Shown here piece by piece: positions 1 to 6,927 of a stretch of 28,693 nt of DNA. Under the pieces are notes generated by a model that was not told the origin of the DNA, searched no databases, and saw only the letters and a list, made by a program, of their open reading frames with translations. The position numbers and the translations under genes were made by a program. Origin of the DNA: GWF sp031972135 (GTDB taxonomy: Bacteria; Patescibacteriota; Microgenomatia; UBA1400; UBA12108). Where the stretch lies: the NCBI GenBank assembly GCA_031972135.1, contig DALYFH010000014.1, forward strand, positions 1 to 28,693. The letters are read 5' to 3'. The first letter of the stretch is position 1, and every line of letters starts with the position of its first letter.

Positions 1-88
1 CTTTCATGTGATGTGTATTGTAACACGAAGAGGGGAGATGAGGGAAGATGGTCGCTCAATAACTAAGTCCAGGCGGGAAACTGTAAAC

Positions 89-123
89 TTGACAAAAAAG
101 AGTATAATTTCAACTATTATAAT
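89..123 (+). promoter_or_regulatory. Putative promoter of the first small gene
   Basis: TTGACA lies at 89-94. TATTAT (115-120) or TATAAT (118-123) are possible -10 boxes, but the spacing (20 or 23 bp) is longer than ideal. A second TATAAT at 103-108 is too close to the TTGACA. Placement is therefore approximate. Confidence 0.4.
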
Positions 124-142
124 GAGTTGATACGAGGAATAT

Positions 143-352
143 ATGAGTGTAATACCAGATAACGGCCAAGCAATTTATATCCCAGAGGATTTGCAGCTGG
201 AAATAGCTGCTGGAGATAATAGCACCTATGAATTAATCGCTGCCGTGTTACAACAGGGACTAGGCGTCATAGTTACAGAGAATATTAAGGGAAAGTCTAG
301 TGACAGGTTCCATGTCGCTAGATTTAAAGATGGATTACCGGTGCTAGGTTAA
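143..352 (+). CDS. Small hypothetical protein (69 aa)
   Basis: A 69-residue, mostly acidic soluble protein that I do not recognise. The ATG is preceded by GAGGAA at 134-139, a plausible Shine-Dalgarno site, and by a TTGACA/TATAAT-type promoter, so it has its own expression signals. Residues 24-47 look helical (alternating Leu, Ile, Ala, Val), followed by a short basic segment around GKSSDR. There is no signal peptide or membrane segment. Its stop codon overlaps by 4 bp the stop codon of the convergent EamA-type transporter gene, a packing that recurs in this window. No function can be assigned from sequence. Confidence 0.6.
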   Translation: MSVIPDNGQAIYIPEDLQLEIAAGDNSTYELIAAVLQQGLGVIVTENIKGKSSDRFHVARFKDGLPVLG

Positions 353-1245
353 TTTTTATATTTTATTTCTGCTCGATAGACGCCGTAGGCAATGACAACG
401 ATCGCAAAGAGGGTAGTTAGACTTGGTTTTTCACCGAGTAATAAAAATGCGGCGGGGATCGCAAAGATTCCGTTGAGGTAGGTAAAGAGATTGGCTTCGG
501 AGACTTCGATACGGCTCGCCGCATAAAGGTAGAAAATGTTGGCGATGATCCCGCCGAGCACCGCCATATATATGATTGGTAATATTACGCTGTAGTTGAG
601 TAAAAGATTAAAACTTGGGAATTGCTGTTGACCTGATAAGATCAGCGCATATACGCCTGCAGTCCCTAGATAGTAAAGAGAGCCGAGGCTAAGCGGAGGT
701 TTCTTTTTATAGAGATTTTTGGCACAGATTGCATAGACTGCAAAAAGCACGTTGTGAGAAAGGATAAGAAGATTGCCGATTAGACTACTCCCGATGAAGC
801 CATGTCCATTCCAGAGAGGTTCGAGGATGAGTAGAGCGGAGCCGAGAAATGATAGGGCGAGCCCCTGCCACTCTCTTTTGCTTTCGCGTTCGCGTAAGAA
901 GATGATGCCACCCAAGATAACGAAGAGGGGACCTGTCGAGCCAATTAGGGAGGCTTCGAGGGCACTGGTCCGGCTCATGCCTTCGTAGAGTAAGTAGATG
1001 GGAAGTGCTAGCCCAGCCAGCTCTAAAAGTACTGGTTTGATGATATTTGATGCTTTTGGATGCTTTTTGATATAAAAAGTAATAAAAATAGGGAGTGCCA
1101 CGATCCCAGAAGTTAAATATCTAAAAAAGAGGAATTGAAGAGGGCTCAAATATTCAAAGGCCGGCTTGACGATCGGAAAGGCAGCACCCCAGATCACGGC
1201 ATTATAGAGGAGGGCAGCATAGGCAAGACGACGTGATTTGGACAT
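349..1245 (-). CDS. EamA/DMT-superfamily transporter
   Basis: A 298-residue integral membrane protein with about ten hydrophobic segments arranged as two EamA repeats (roughly residues 10-140 and 157-292). The N-terminal repeat starts with the characteristic 'YNAVIWGAAFPIVKP' segment, where Trp-Gly precedes the first helix end. Members move metabolites, often amino acids or nucleotide-related compounds, across the inner membrane; the substrate cannot be read from sequence. It starts 2 nt after the hisS stop and has no Shine-Dalgarno site of its own, so it is probably translated by coupling as the last gene of the operon led by the attenuator at 6062-6240. Export or uptake of an amino acid would fit that setting, but this is inference. 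Confidence 0.88.
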   Translation of the reverse strand: MSKSRRLAYAALLYNAVIWGAAFPIVKPAFEYLSPLQFLFFRYLTSGIVALPIFITFYIKKHPKASNIIKPVLLELAGLALPIYLLYEGMSRTSALEASLIGSTGPLFVILGGIIFLRERESKREWQGLALSFLGSALLILEPLWNGHGFIGSSLIGNLLILSHNVLFAVYAICAKNLYKKKPPLSLGSLYYLGTAGVYALILSGQQQFPSFNLLLNYSVILPIIYMAVLGGIIANIFYLYAASRIEVSEANLFTYLNGIFAIPAAFLLLGEKPSLTTLFAIVVIAYGVYRAEIKYKN

Positions 1246-1247
1246 TA

Positions 1248-2516
1248 CTATCTATTATGTAGACCCGACTTCGCTTTATCAAGCACGCTCGGGCGCAGCA
1301 ACAACTGGATCGCTTCGTCGAGAGGGAGAGTTTTTTGTTCTCTTGTGGCTAAATTTTTGAGATTAACTACGTTTTGATCTAGTTCGTCCTGACCTATGAC
1401 TATCGCGTATGGGATGCCTTTTTTGTCGGCGTATTTTAGCTGTTTTTCGAGTTTGTCTGATGGATCTGGATATAGCTCTGTGTTAATACCTGCTTGGCGT
1501 AGCTGTGAAGCTACTTTTAAGGTCTCACCCTGTAGGTCTTTGGCAAAGATAGTAACTAGCGCTTTTGTTTTAGATTTTGTGACAGGGATTAGTCCTAGCT
1601 GGTCAGCTGCTTCGACTGTACGGTCAAAACCATAGGCCATGCCTGTTGCAGCCATTTTGAGGCCTGTTAGGCGCTCCATCATGCCATCGTAGCGCTCGCC
1701 ACCACCAATTGATCCAACAGTATAATCTTCGATTACGAGTTCCCAGATGGGCCCTTGGGAATAGGAAAAAGAGCGGGCGAGCGTTGGTTCAAAGCGGTAG
1801 TACTCACTGCCAAAGCCAGATTTTTCTAGGTAGGTAATGATCGTGTTGATCGTTTCGTCTGGACTAATATTTTTGACTGAGTCAAAATATTTATTTGCAT
1901 CAGATTCTGAAATACCCTTTGAGATCATATCAGCGATAACTCCTTCTTTGCCAATTTTTTTGAGTTTGTCGATCGCGACTATCGCTTCGTATGGGATATC
2001 CTTCATGAGATCGCGATTGTTAAAAATGATTAGTGGTTTTTTGAAACCAATCTTAAGTAGCGTATCTAGGTTGACTGCGATTACCTCGGCGTCGGCACAA
2101 GGTCCTGTGACTCCAAAAATATCAAGATCAAACTGAGTAAACTCACGGTATCTGCCGCGCTGAGAGTTTTCTGCACGAAAAACAGATTGAGTCTGGTAAC
2201 GACGGAAGGGGAATGTAAGACTATTTTGATTGTTGGCAACATAACGACAGGTCGGGACAGTCTGATCATAGCGTAGCATTACTTCTCGACCACCGTTATC
2301 GACAAATTTGTAAAAAAGTTTTTCGTCTTCACCGATCTCGCCCTTAAAGACTGAATATGACTCGAGAGTAGGGGTCTCGATGGGTTCATATCCCCAAGCC
2401 TGCGCTGTCTGGATCATTATGTCCTTGACCCATTGCCTCTTGTAGAAGTCGGCAGGCAAGAAGTCGCGGAAACCCTTTAGTGTTTGTAGGTTTTGTTTTT
2501 GCATATATTTAGACAT
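1248..2516 (-). CDS. hisS: Histidyl-tRNA synthetase
   Basis: Charges tRNA-His with histidine (class II synthetase, cytoplasmic homodimer). Motif 2 is at residues 113-131 (FRAENSQRGRYREFTQFD), close to the HisRS form. Motif 3 is near residues 290-300 with its Arg in GFDRT. The histidine-specific loop is 'LARSFSYSQGPIWE' (residues 246-259), an unusual version of the common LVRGLDYYTxTVFE that keeps the Arg (R248). GGGERYD follows at 271-277. The anticodon-binding domain occupies roughly 328-410. Length (422) is normal. The ATG overlaps the stop of the M20 gene by 8 nt and has a strong AAAGGAGG site. It is fifth of six genes in the operon whose leader encodes a His-containing peptide, so control by charged tRNA-His is the natural hypothesis. 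Confidence 0.95.
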   Translation of the reverse strand: MSKYMQKQNLQTLKGFRDFLPADFYKRQWVKDIMIQTAQAWGYEPIETPTLESYSVFKGEIGEDEKLFYKFVDNGGREVMLRYDQTVPTCRYVANNQNSLTFPFRRYQTQSVFRAENSQRGRYREFTQFDLDIFGVTGPCADAEVIAVNLDTLLKIGFKKPLIIFNNRDLMKDIPYEAIVAIDKLKKIGKEGVIADMISKGISESDANKYFDSVKNISPDETINTIITYLEKSGFGSEYYRFEPTLARSFSYSQGPIWELVIEDYTVGSIGGGERYDGMMERLTGLKMAATGMAYGFDRTVEAADQLGLIPVTKSKTKALVTIFAKDLQGETLKVASQLRQAGINTELYPDPSDKLEKQLKYADKKGIPYAIVIGQDELDQNVVNLKNLATREQKTLPLDEAIQLLLRPSVLDKAKSGLHNR

Positions 2517-3618
2517 TATAACCTCCTTTAAGTAGAGAAACTATTATCTCCTTGGTTTTTTCTAAATTACTAATTTCGACATACTCGTTGGGAGTGTGGG
2601 CGAGGGCTAAGTCGCCGGAGCCAATTGTGGCACAGGGCACCTGGTCAAATGTCTCCCAGAGCATCTGGGTATCGATGTAGCCAAGCGAAGGCTCATAGTT
2701 GCCAGGTAACTCAAGTGGAGCCAGTAATGCTGGATCTGCTACCCATGATCCTAGATCGTGTCTTACTGCCAAGTCTACTAGTTTTAGCTTGGTGCCAGGC
2801 AAATAACTCTTAATCATCGACTCAACGACCCTAGCGGTTAAATCCTGTTTGGCAGGCCTTATGTCTAACACAAACTCAGCAATGTCAGCGATATTGTTGC
2901 CTTGCCTGCCTATGGTCCCGCCTCCTAGATCTAGCCCTCCTTGGCAATATGCTAAGTTTAGGGTGGTTGTGCCTAGAACTGGATCACTATATTTACCTGC
3001 TAGTTGGCGCTTTAGTTTGGTTACGATGTTTATGCCGCTAGTAATAGCGTTAATACCGAGCTCGGGGCGACCAGCATGTCCACTCTTACCTCGCAACTTA
3101 AAGCTAACTTCGATGAGGCCTCGGCATCCGATACCAACCTGCCCGTACGAGCCATCGAGCGAGATAATATATTTAGGTTTAATCTTATCTTTATACTCGC
3201 TAACAAAGGCGCGCATCCCAGCAAAATCATATTCTTCGTCGCAGTAGGCGAGGAACATAACGTTATTTGAATTGACCTCACTGAGTGCGATCATCCCAGC
3301 CGCTAAGCTACCCAACATGTCGGTAGCACCTAGGCCATAAAGGCGATCATTCTTGACTACTGGTGTGCAAGGAGCAGTGATCCAGCCAGCGCGGGGAGTC
3401 ACGGTATCTATGTGACCGACTATGAGAACCTCTGGATCGTAGCTACCAGCAATCACGTTAAACCGACCAGATTTTACTAGCTGTCTTGTGACGTTAAGAC
3501 TAGTATTGTTTTTGAGCCAAGCGTAGACAAACTCTCCAATTTGTTTTTCATCTGTTGACTCATCTACCCAAGAGGGGATGCTGACTAGTTGTTTGGTTAG
3601 CTTGATAAGATTATTCAT
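2509..3618 (-). CDS. M20-family metallopeptidase/deacylase
   Basis: Zinc hydrolase of the M20 (ArgE/DapE/CPG2/LysK) family, which cuts dipeptides or N-acyl amino acids. Metal and catalytic motifs are in order: GHIDTV (His ligand, Asp), GATDMLG (bridging Asp), CDEEYDFAG (general-base Glu-Glu), SLDG (Asp ligand), and TPNEYVE near the C terminus with the last His just before it. The middle 'GKSGHAGRPELGINAI' is the dimerisation-domain signature. I place the start at the ATG at 3618 rather than a TTG four codons upstream, because GGAG sits 7 nt before this ATG; it then overlaps the nucleoside hydrolase stop by 8 nt. In an organism with little amino-acid synthesis a peptidase co-transcribed with hisS could supply free amino acids. 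Substrate unknown. Confidence 0.9.
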   Translation of the reverse strand: MNNLIKLTKQLVSIPSWVDESTDEKQIGEFVYAWLKNNTSLNVTRQLVKSGRFNVIAGSYDPEVLIVGHIDTVTPRAGWITAPCTPVVKNDRLYGLGATDMLGSLAAGMIALSEVNSNNVMFLAYCDEEYDFAGMRAFVSEYKDKIKPKYIISLDGSYGQVGIGCRGLIEVSFKLRGKSGHAGRPELGINAITSGINIVTKLKRQLAGKYSDPVLGTTTLNLAYCQGGLDLGGGTIGRQGNNIADIAEFVLDIRPAKQDLTARVVESMIKSYLPGTKLKLVDLAVRHDLGSWVADPALLAPLELPGNYEPSLGYIDTQMLWETFDQVPCATIGSGDLALAHTPNEYVEISNLEKTKEIIVSLLKGGYNV

Positions 3619-4510
3619 AATATGCTCCAATATTTATTATATTTATAAAATCGCTTACAAACTTTTTTTTATCTAGCGAGGTAACGACATTAATATTAGG
3701 GGGCAGATCTTGATTTACTATGGTTTGTCCAAGCCTGTTTAGATTAGAGGTTTCGATGCTCAGGTTCATTGGTGTTAGTGTAAACGCATTCTGATTAAGC
3801 AGATAATACGCTGCAAGAGCATCATAAACTATTGCACCATTTTGGTTTTCGTATTTAGCAAGTGCTTTTATATACGGTTTAATTATATTTAGAATGATCT
3901 TGCTATATTTTGGATTAGTTATTAGTTCAAAATCTGAGAGGTACATTGGTACTTGATAACATATATCTAGAGGAATTAGAACCTTAGGAATACTAGTTTC
4001 GAGTACTATTCTTGCAGCTTCGGGATCGGTAAATATGTTAAATTCGGCATATTGGTTGGTGTTGCCTGGACAGTTAACTGCCCCGCCCATGATTACTAGT
4101 GAATTAATTTTTGATTCTAACCGTGGGTTTTTTTTCAGTGCTAAGGCAAGGTTAGTTTGCGGACCTAGAAGTAAAATATTTGTTTCTTGAGTTAGCGCAG
4201 TGAGAGCTTCGATTGCTTGACCTTCGACTACTTTGACAGGCTTTGCATTGACTCCAGTAAGTCCAGTTTTTCCCATTACATTGCCTGGCTTAAAAGGCCT
4301 AGAAAGTGGCTGTGCAGAACCAGTGTAAATTGGTATCTGGCTATTTGTTAAATCTAGGAGATATTGAGTATTTGCAGTGACGTTTGCCAGAGTACTATTT
4401 CCCATGACGGTCGTGATCGCTTGGATATTAACTTTTTTTGAGAGGATCAGCATTAGAATTGCTAAAAAATCATCCTTTCCTGGATCAGTATCGATAATGT
4501 AATTCTTCAT
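3611..4510 (-). CDS. Nucleoside hydrolase (IUNH/Rih family)
   Basis: Hydrolyses the N-glycosidic bond of nucleosides to give base and ribose. The calcium and ribose binding signature DTDPGKDD lies at residues 7-14 (usual DTDPGxDDA), MGGAV follows at about 140, and NIFTDPEAA is the conserved middle motif. The family's C-terminal (V/H)HDxxA motif is 'VYDALAAY' here: the Asp is kept but the His that protonates the leaving base in inosine-uridine hydrolases is Tyr, so base preference may differ. Length (299) is typical. The ATG overlaps the HAD gene's TGA (ATGA) and has GGAGA upstream. Together with the HAD phosphatase and the phosphoribosyltransferase-like gene it suggests nucleotide or nucleoside breakdown and salvage. 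Confidence 0.9.
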   Translation of the reverse strand: MKNYIIDTDPGKDDFLAILMLILSKKVNIQAITTVMGNSTLANVTANTQYLLDLTNSQIPIYTGSAQPLSRPFKPGNVMGKTGLTGVNAKPVKVVEGQAIEALTALTQETNILLLGPQTNLALALKKNPRLESKINSLVIMGGAVNCPGNTNQYAEFNIFTDPEAARIVLETSIPKVLIPLDICYQVPMYLSDFELITNPKYSKIILNIIKPYIKALAKYENQNGAIVYDALAAYYLLNQNAFTLTPMNLSIETSNLNRLGQTIVNQDLPPNINVVTSLDKKKFVSDFINIINIGAYYE

Positions 4511-5127
4511 GAGAGAGTCTCCAGTAATTTTTTCATATCTTGTGGTTTTTCAACAAGTAAGGTTTGGAATCCATACTTAGCGGCTGGCTCGATATCGGTT
4601 TTTAATTGGTCACCGATAGAGATGCTATTTTTTGCGTCATACTCATTGCTCAGCGCTTCAAACACTTCATCCTTAGTTTTAAAGTCTTCGGCTGTAATAA
4701 TCCGATCAAATAGGTTACTAATACCAAGGTAATTGCATACTTGTTCCTGCCAGACCTTAGCGGCAGAAGTTAAGAGGATGAGAGTACTGTTTGCAGCGAG
4801 GGCACGAATCACTTCTACTGCCTCCTCGTAATCCTGGAGCATTCCATCTGGGTTAATATTCCATACCTCATCAAAATACTCCTTGCGAGTTATGCCAAAC
4901 ATATTTTGTAGGTAGTTACTGAGTCCTACTTTGTCGCTAAAGCCAGCGACCATAACATCATCCACCGTGGCTTCGGTGGCCCAACCACGTGCGAGGATCA
5001 GCCGACGAGCGTTAGCATTTACTTGAGCTTCGAGGCTGGACCCTTGATATGTATTGCCAGCACTATTAAGGCGGTAGACTGTTCCATCCATATCGAAAAT
5101 ATTTACTGATTGTTTTATTTCTGTCAT
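4507..5127 (-). CDS. HAD-superfamily hydrolase (phosphatase-like)
   Basis: A 206-residue HAD phosphatase with all four motifs. Motif I is DMDGTVY (nucleophile Asp12 and acid/base Asp14), motif II is LLTSA near 118, motif III is the Lys in FKTKDE near 150, and motif IV is GDQLKTDIEPA near 172. A four-helix cap lies between motifs I and II. Such enzymes often dephosphorylate nucleoside monophosphates or sugar phosphates. Being next to a nucleoside hydrolase makes a 5'-nucleotidase role attractive (nucleotide to nucleoside to base), but the substrate is inferred only from neighbours. AGGA lies ahead of the ATG and the gap from the preceding gene is 9 nt. Confidence 0.88.
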   Translation of the reverse strand: MTEIKQSVNIFDMDGTVYRLNSAGNTYQGSSLEAQVNANARRLILARGWATEATVDDVMVAGFSDKVGLSNYLQNMFGITRKEYFDEVWNINPDGMLQDYEEAVEVIRALAANSTLILLTSAAKVWQEQVCNYLGISNLFDRIITAEDFKTKDEVFEALSNEYDAKNSISIGDQLKTDIEPAAKYGFQTLLVEKPQDMKKLLETLS

Positions 5128-5136
5128 ATTTTTTTC

Positions 5137-6030
5137 CTACTTGAAATTAGCTATTAATGATTGGAGTGTTTTTACGACTGAAGGCTGATCTCCTAGAACA
5201 AAAGGAGGTTTGGCAAGGGATCTAGTGGGAATAGAGCAACCTGATAATACTTCTGATTTTTGCCAAAAATCTAAGCCTATCTGTAGGCAGGTGAGTGAAA
5301 AATCGTCAGTTTTTTCCTCTGGGATGCTGCCCCATTTGGTTTTTCCTAATGGTTTGATGTACGGAGCTCCCATTGTTCCTTGTGGCGTAACTATCGTTCT
5401 ACCTGAGTTTGGTGAGCCAACCATATAGTCTCGCTCACTGACTGTATCCTCAACCTCCGCGTAGTAATAAGTAGTAGTACACGGAATATTCTTGCTTTGA
5501 ACGACTTTGATCGCATCACCTATACCTATTGCGACCTGCACTTTGACAACTGTAATCCCGATACTCCTAGCAGTATCGATAACTAATGAAAGTGTGGATC
5601 CTTCCCAGGCCACGTCGTCGTAAATGAGGACTGGTTGATTGCCGATCTTTTTATTAATATTACGCATCTGACTCTCAAGATCTAGAGAGGAGGAATTACG
5701 TTGGCCGAGCCCTGTTGAGATGAGTGATGTATCTACTAACCTCGTAATATCCAAATAACAGGGGAGGGGTGATCCAGTTTGTGGCATGTAGACGTCGTCT
5801 ATCGAAATACAAGCGAGATTGTTTTTTCGACAAGTATTGAGAGCATTTTGAGCAGTTGCGAGCATTGCTGATTCTGGGATTGTCTCGAGCCCGGCAAAAA
5901 CACGACCAACAGTTTTCTCTAGTTCTTTTTGATATGGTCTGATTTCTGGCGTGCTGTATCCAGTTTTCTGAGACCATTGAGTAATTAATCCACGTATATC
6001 CTGTGGATAGGGGTAGGGTAGTTCTGACAT
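5137..6030 (-). CDS. Phosphoribosyltransferase-like protein, first gene of the hisS operon
   Basis: The recognisable element is the PRPP-binding loop type 'VLIYDDVAWEGSTL' near residues 138-151: two acidic residues followed by a small-residue loop, as in type I phosphoribosyltransferases (usual DDVxxTGxT). The rest, including a C-terminal part of about 110 residues, is not familiar, so the base substrate is unknown and it may be a regulatory or non-standard member. The chosen ATG (6030) has AAGGAG 10 nt upstream. An in-frame start at 6063 would begin inside the terminator's U-tract and is unlikely. It lies directly behind the attenuator hairpin and heads six nearly contiguous genes. Neighbouring phosphatase and nucleoside hydrolase genes support a salvage role. 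Confidence 0.75.
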   Translation of the reverse strand: MSELPYPYPQDIRGLITQWSQKTGYSTPEIRPYQKELEKTVGRVFAGLETIPESAMLATAQNALNTCRKNNLACISIDDVYMPQTGSPLPCYLDITRLVDTSLISTGLGQRNSSSLDLESQMRNINKKIGNQPVLIYDDVAWEGSTLSLVIDTARSIGITVVKVQVAIGIGDAIKVVQSKNIPCTTTYYYAEVEDTVSERDYMVGSPNSGRTIVTPQGTMGAPYIKPLGKTKWGSIPEEKTDDFSLTCLQIGLDFWQKSEVLSGCSIPTRSLAKPPFVLGDQPSVVKTLQSLIANFK

Positions 6031-6061
6031 ATAGTAGTTTCTCCTTGGTAATAGTTTGTAC

Positions 6062-6083
6062 AAAAAACCCGCCTGGTGGCGGG
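6062..6083 (-). terminator. Rho-independent terminator (attenuator) in the hisS operon leader
   Basis: On the minus strand a 6-bp GC stem CCCGCC/GGCGGG with loop ACCA (6083-6068) is followed at once by six T (6067-6062). It lies between the promoter at 6204-6231 and the first operon gene (start 6030, Shine-Dalgarno about 6040-6045). It can therefore stop transcription before the operon, and probably does so conditionally because an upstream segment (6142-6135) is perfectly complementary to its 5' arm plus two more bases. Confidence 0.85.
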
Positions 6084-6097
6084 ATATGGGAAATTGA

Positions 6098-6193
6098 CTA
6101 ATTGTCGAATTTNNNNNNNNNNNCCAAAGGCATCCCCGCCACGAATGTATGGGGGGTATGATGTGAGATGGTCGAAGTTATGATTTTGGTCAT
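6098..6193 (-). CDS. Putative His-rich leader peptide of the attenuator
   Basis: An ATG at 6193 lies 4 nt after the predicted transcription start and opens a short frame beginning MTKIITSTIS, with HHTPHTFVAG as residues 11-20. His codons are at 6163-6161, 6160-6158 and 6151-6149 (all CAT). The frame runs into the 11-N gap. If the gap length is exact it ends at TAG 6100-6098 (31 residues), 14 nt before the terminator stem. His11, His12 and the following codons lie inside strand 1 of the predicted 1:2 stem, as in amino-acid operon leaders. The peptide is also rich in Thr and Ile, so Thr or Ile sensing is an alternative, but the operon contains hisS. There is no Shine-Dalgarno site, in keeping with leaderless starts elsewhere in the window. 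Confidence 0.6.
   Translation of the reverse strand: MTKIITSTISHHTPHTFVAGMPLXXXXKFDN
6113..6123. other. Assembly gap (11 N)
   Basis: Eleven undetermined bases interrupt the leader of the hisS operon, between the predicted leader-peptide codons and its stop. The true length and content are unknown, so the end of the leader peptide is uncertain. Low coverage or secondary structure in this GC-hairpin region may have caused the gap. Confidence 0.99.
6131..6160 (-). promoter_or_regulatory. Attenuator strands 1 and 2 (anti-antiterminator/antiterminator)
   Basis: Minus-strand CATACCCC (6160-6153) can pair with GGGGATG (6137-6131), giving 7 bp with one bulged A; this is stem 1:2 and includes His codon 12. 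The overlapping segment GTGGCGGG (6142-6135) is the exact complement of CCCGCCAC (6083-6076) in the terminator's 5' side; this is stem 2:3. The stems share bases and exclude each other. Confidence 0.7.
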
Positions 6194-6203
6194 AGTGGAG
6201 GGT

Positions 6204-6231
6204 AATATAGCACGGGATAGTAAATTGTCAA
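6204..6231 (-). promoter_or_regulatory. Promoter of the hisS operon leader
   Basis: TTGACA (6231-6226), 16-bp spacer ending in TGC (extended -10), TATATT (6209-6204). The -35 box overlaps the TGA stop of the upstream vapC-like gene. The predicted start of transcription, about 6197, is 4 nt before the leader-peptide ATG. Confidence 0.75.
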
Positions 6232-6632
6232 ATTTTGGTTAGTGCGAGTAGTTTTTTGTCGAGAGTGAGGAGAGGAGAGTGGGTAGAGTTTTTGAGAGCG
6301 AGATATGCCGCGTCGTAGTATGTTAGGTCGCTCGATAGTGAAAGTTTGAAGATCAATCTTGGATCGAGAGACTCATACTTGATTGGTAACTTGAGAAAGT
6401 GTTTGTAGAGTTTATTTGCCTCAAGAATACTTAACCGCTTGGATTTTACGCATGACCTTAGAACATTACCTATTTCGAAAGGTAGAATGATCGGTGCGAT
6501 AAACTTTGTCTTTTTATCGTAAAACGAGTTAATAGCAATGGTAATCTGTGTGTTATTGTGAGGCTCATGTAGTAAGTGGGCTAGCAGAGCAGAGCTATCG
6601 ATAATATAGACACTCTTAGTATTTGTGGCCAT
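6228..6632 (-). CDS. PIN-domain toxin (VapC-like)
   Basis: A 134-residue PIN-fold ribonuclease. Acidic metal-binding residues are visible in order: DSSA near residue 12, Glu in LPFEIGN near 53, Asp in TYYDAAYL near 103 and Asp in LTLDKKL near 123. VapC toxins typically cleave tRNA or rRNA. It overlaps the ribbon-helix-helix-like gene upstream by 17 bp, the usual antitoxin-toxin order. Its TGA stop lies inside the -35 box of the hisS operon promoter, so transcription of the toxin pair could run into the attenuator leader, where the terminator would stop it. Length and motifs are complete, so it looks intact. Confidence 0.88.
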   Translation of the reverse strand: MATNTKSVYIIDSSALLAHLLHEPHNNTQITIAINSFYDKKTKFIAPIILPFEIGNVLRSCVKSKRLSILEANKLYKHFLKLPIKYESLDPRLIFKLSLSSDLTYYDAAYLALKNSTHSPLLTLDKKLLALTKI

Positions 6633-6882
6633 GATGAGTCATTTCTTTTATTTCTTCGACTGTTAGATTAAGTGGCTTCATTGTTTTGTGAATATTTTTT
6701 AGTTCTGTGAGTAGAGAAGAGGAAGTTTTTTGAGACTTGAGATGTTGCTTTTTTGTCTTGTAGGTATAGGTAGCGGCATGACGAATAGCCTCGCCAAAGG
6801 AGACATTCATGGCAGCAGCAGCATCTTGGAGAAGTGCTTTAGTTTCGTGGTCGAGTAGTATCTGCGCGCGTTGGTTTAACAT
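6616..6882 (-). CDS. Ribbon-helix-helix antitoxin (VapB-like)
   Basis: About 88 residues. The N-terminal 'RAQILLDHETKALLQDAA' followed by a small-residue turn and a second helix is a ribbon-helix-helix DNA-binding pattern; the C-terminal half is polar and likely binds and neutralises the PIN toxin encoded next. I place the start at ATG 6882 rather than the GTG two codons upstream, because the promoter's predicted transcription start is 2 nt before this ATG and there is no Shine-Dalgarno site. Such antitoxins usually repress their own promoter. The exact family is uncertain. Confidence 0.8.
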   Translation of the reverse strand: MLNQRAQILLDHETKALLQDAAAAMNVSFGEAIRHAATYTYKTKKQHLKSQKTSSSLLTELKNIHKTMKPLNLTVEEIKEMTHHGHKY

Positions 6883-6890
6883 ACACACAT

Positions 6891-6919
6891 AGCATACACA
6901 TGTTTTTGGGTAGTGTCAA
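6891..6919 (-). promoter_or_regulatory. Promoter of the toxin-antitoxin pair (leaderless)
   Basis: TTGACA (6919-6914), 17-bp spacer, TATGCT (6896-6891). Predicted start of transcription is near 6884, 2 nt before ATG 6882. This is the best consensus promoter in the window. Confidence 0.75.
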
Positions 6920-6927
6920 ACTAGTTT

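Noticed and set aside
6030..6063. Longer start for the phosphoribosyltransferase-like gene at 6063
   Set aside because: It would begin in the terminator's U-tract with no ribosome site, whereas ATG 6030 has AAGGAG.
6062..6200. T-box riboswitch ahead of the hisS operon
   Set aside because: No T-box consensus (AGGGTGGNACCGCG-type) or specifier stem; the peptide-plus-three-stem arrangement explains the leader better. The N gap leaves a small doubt.
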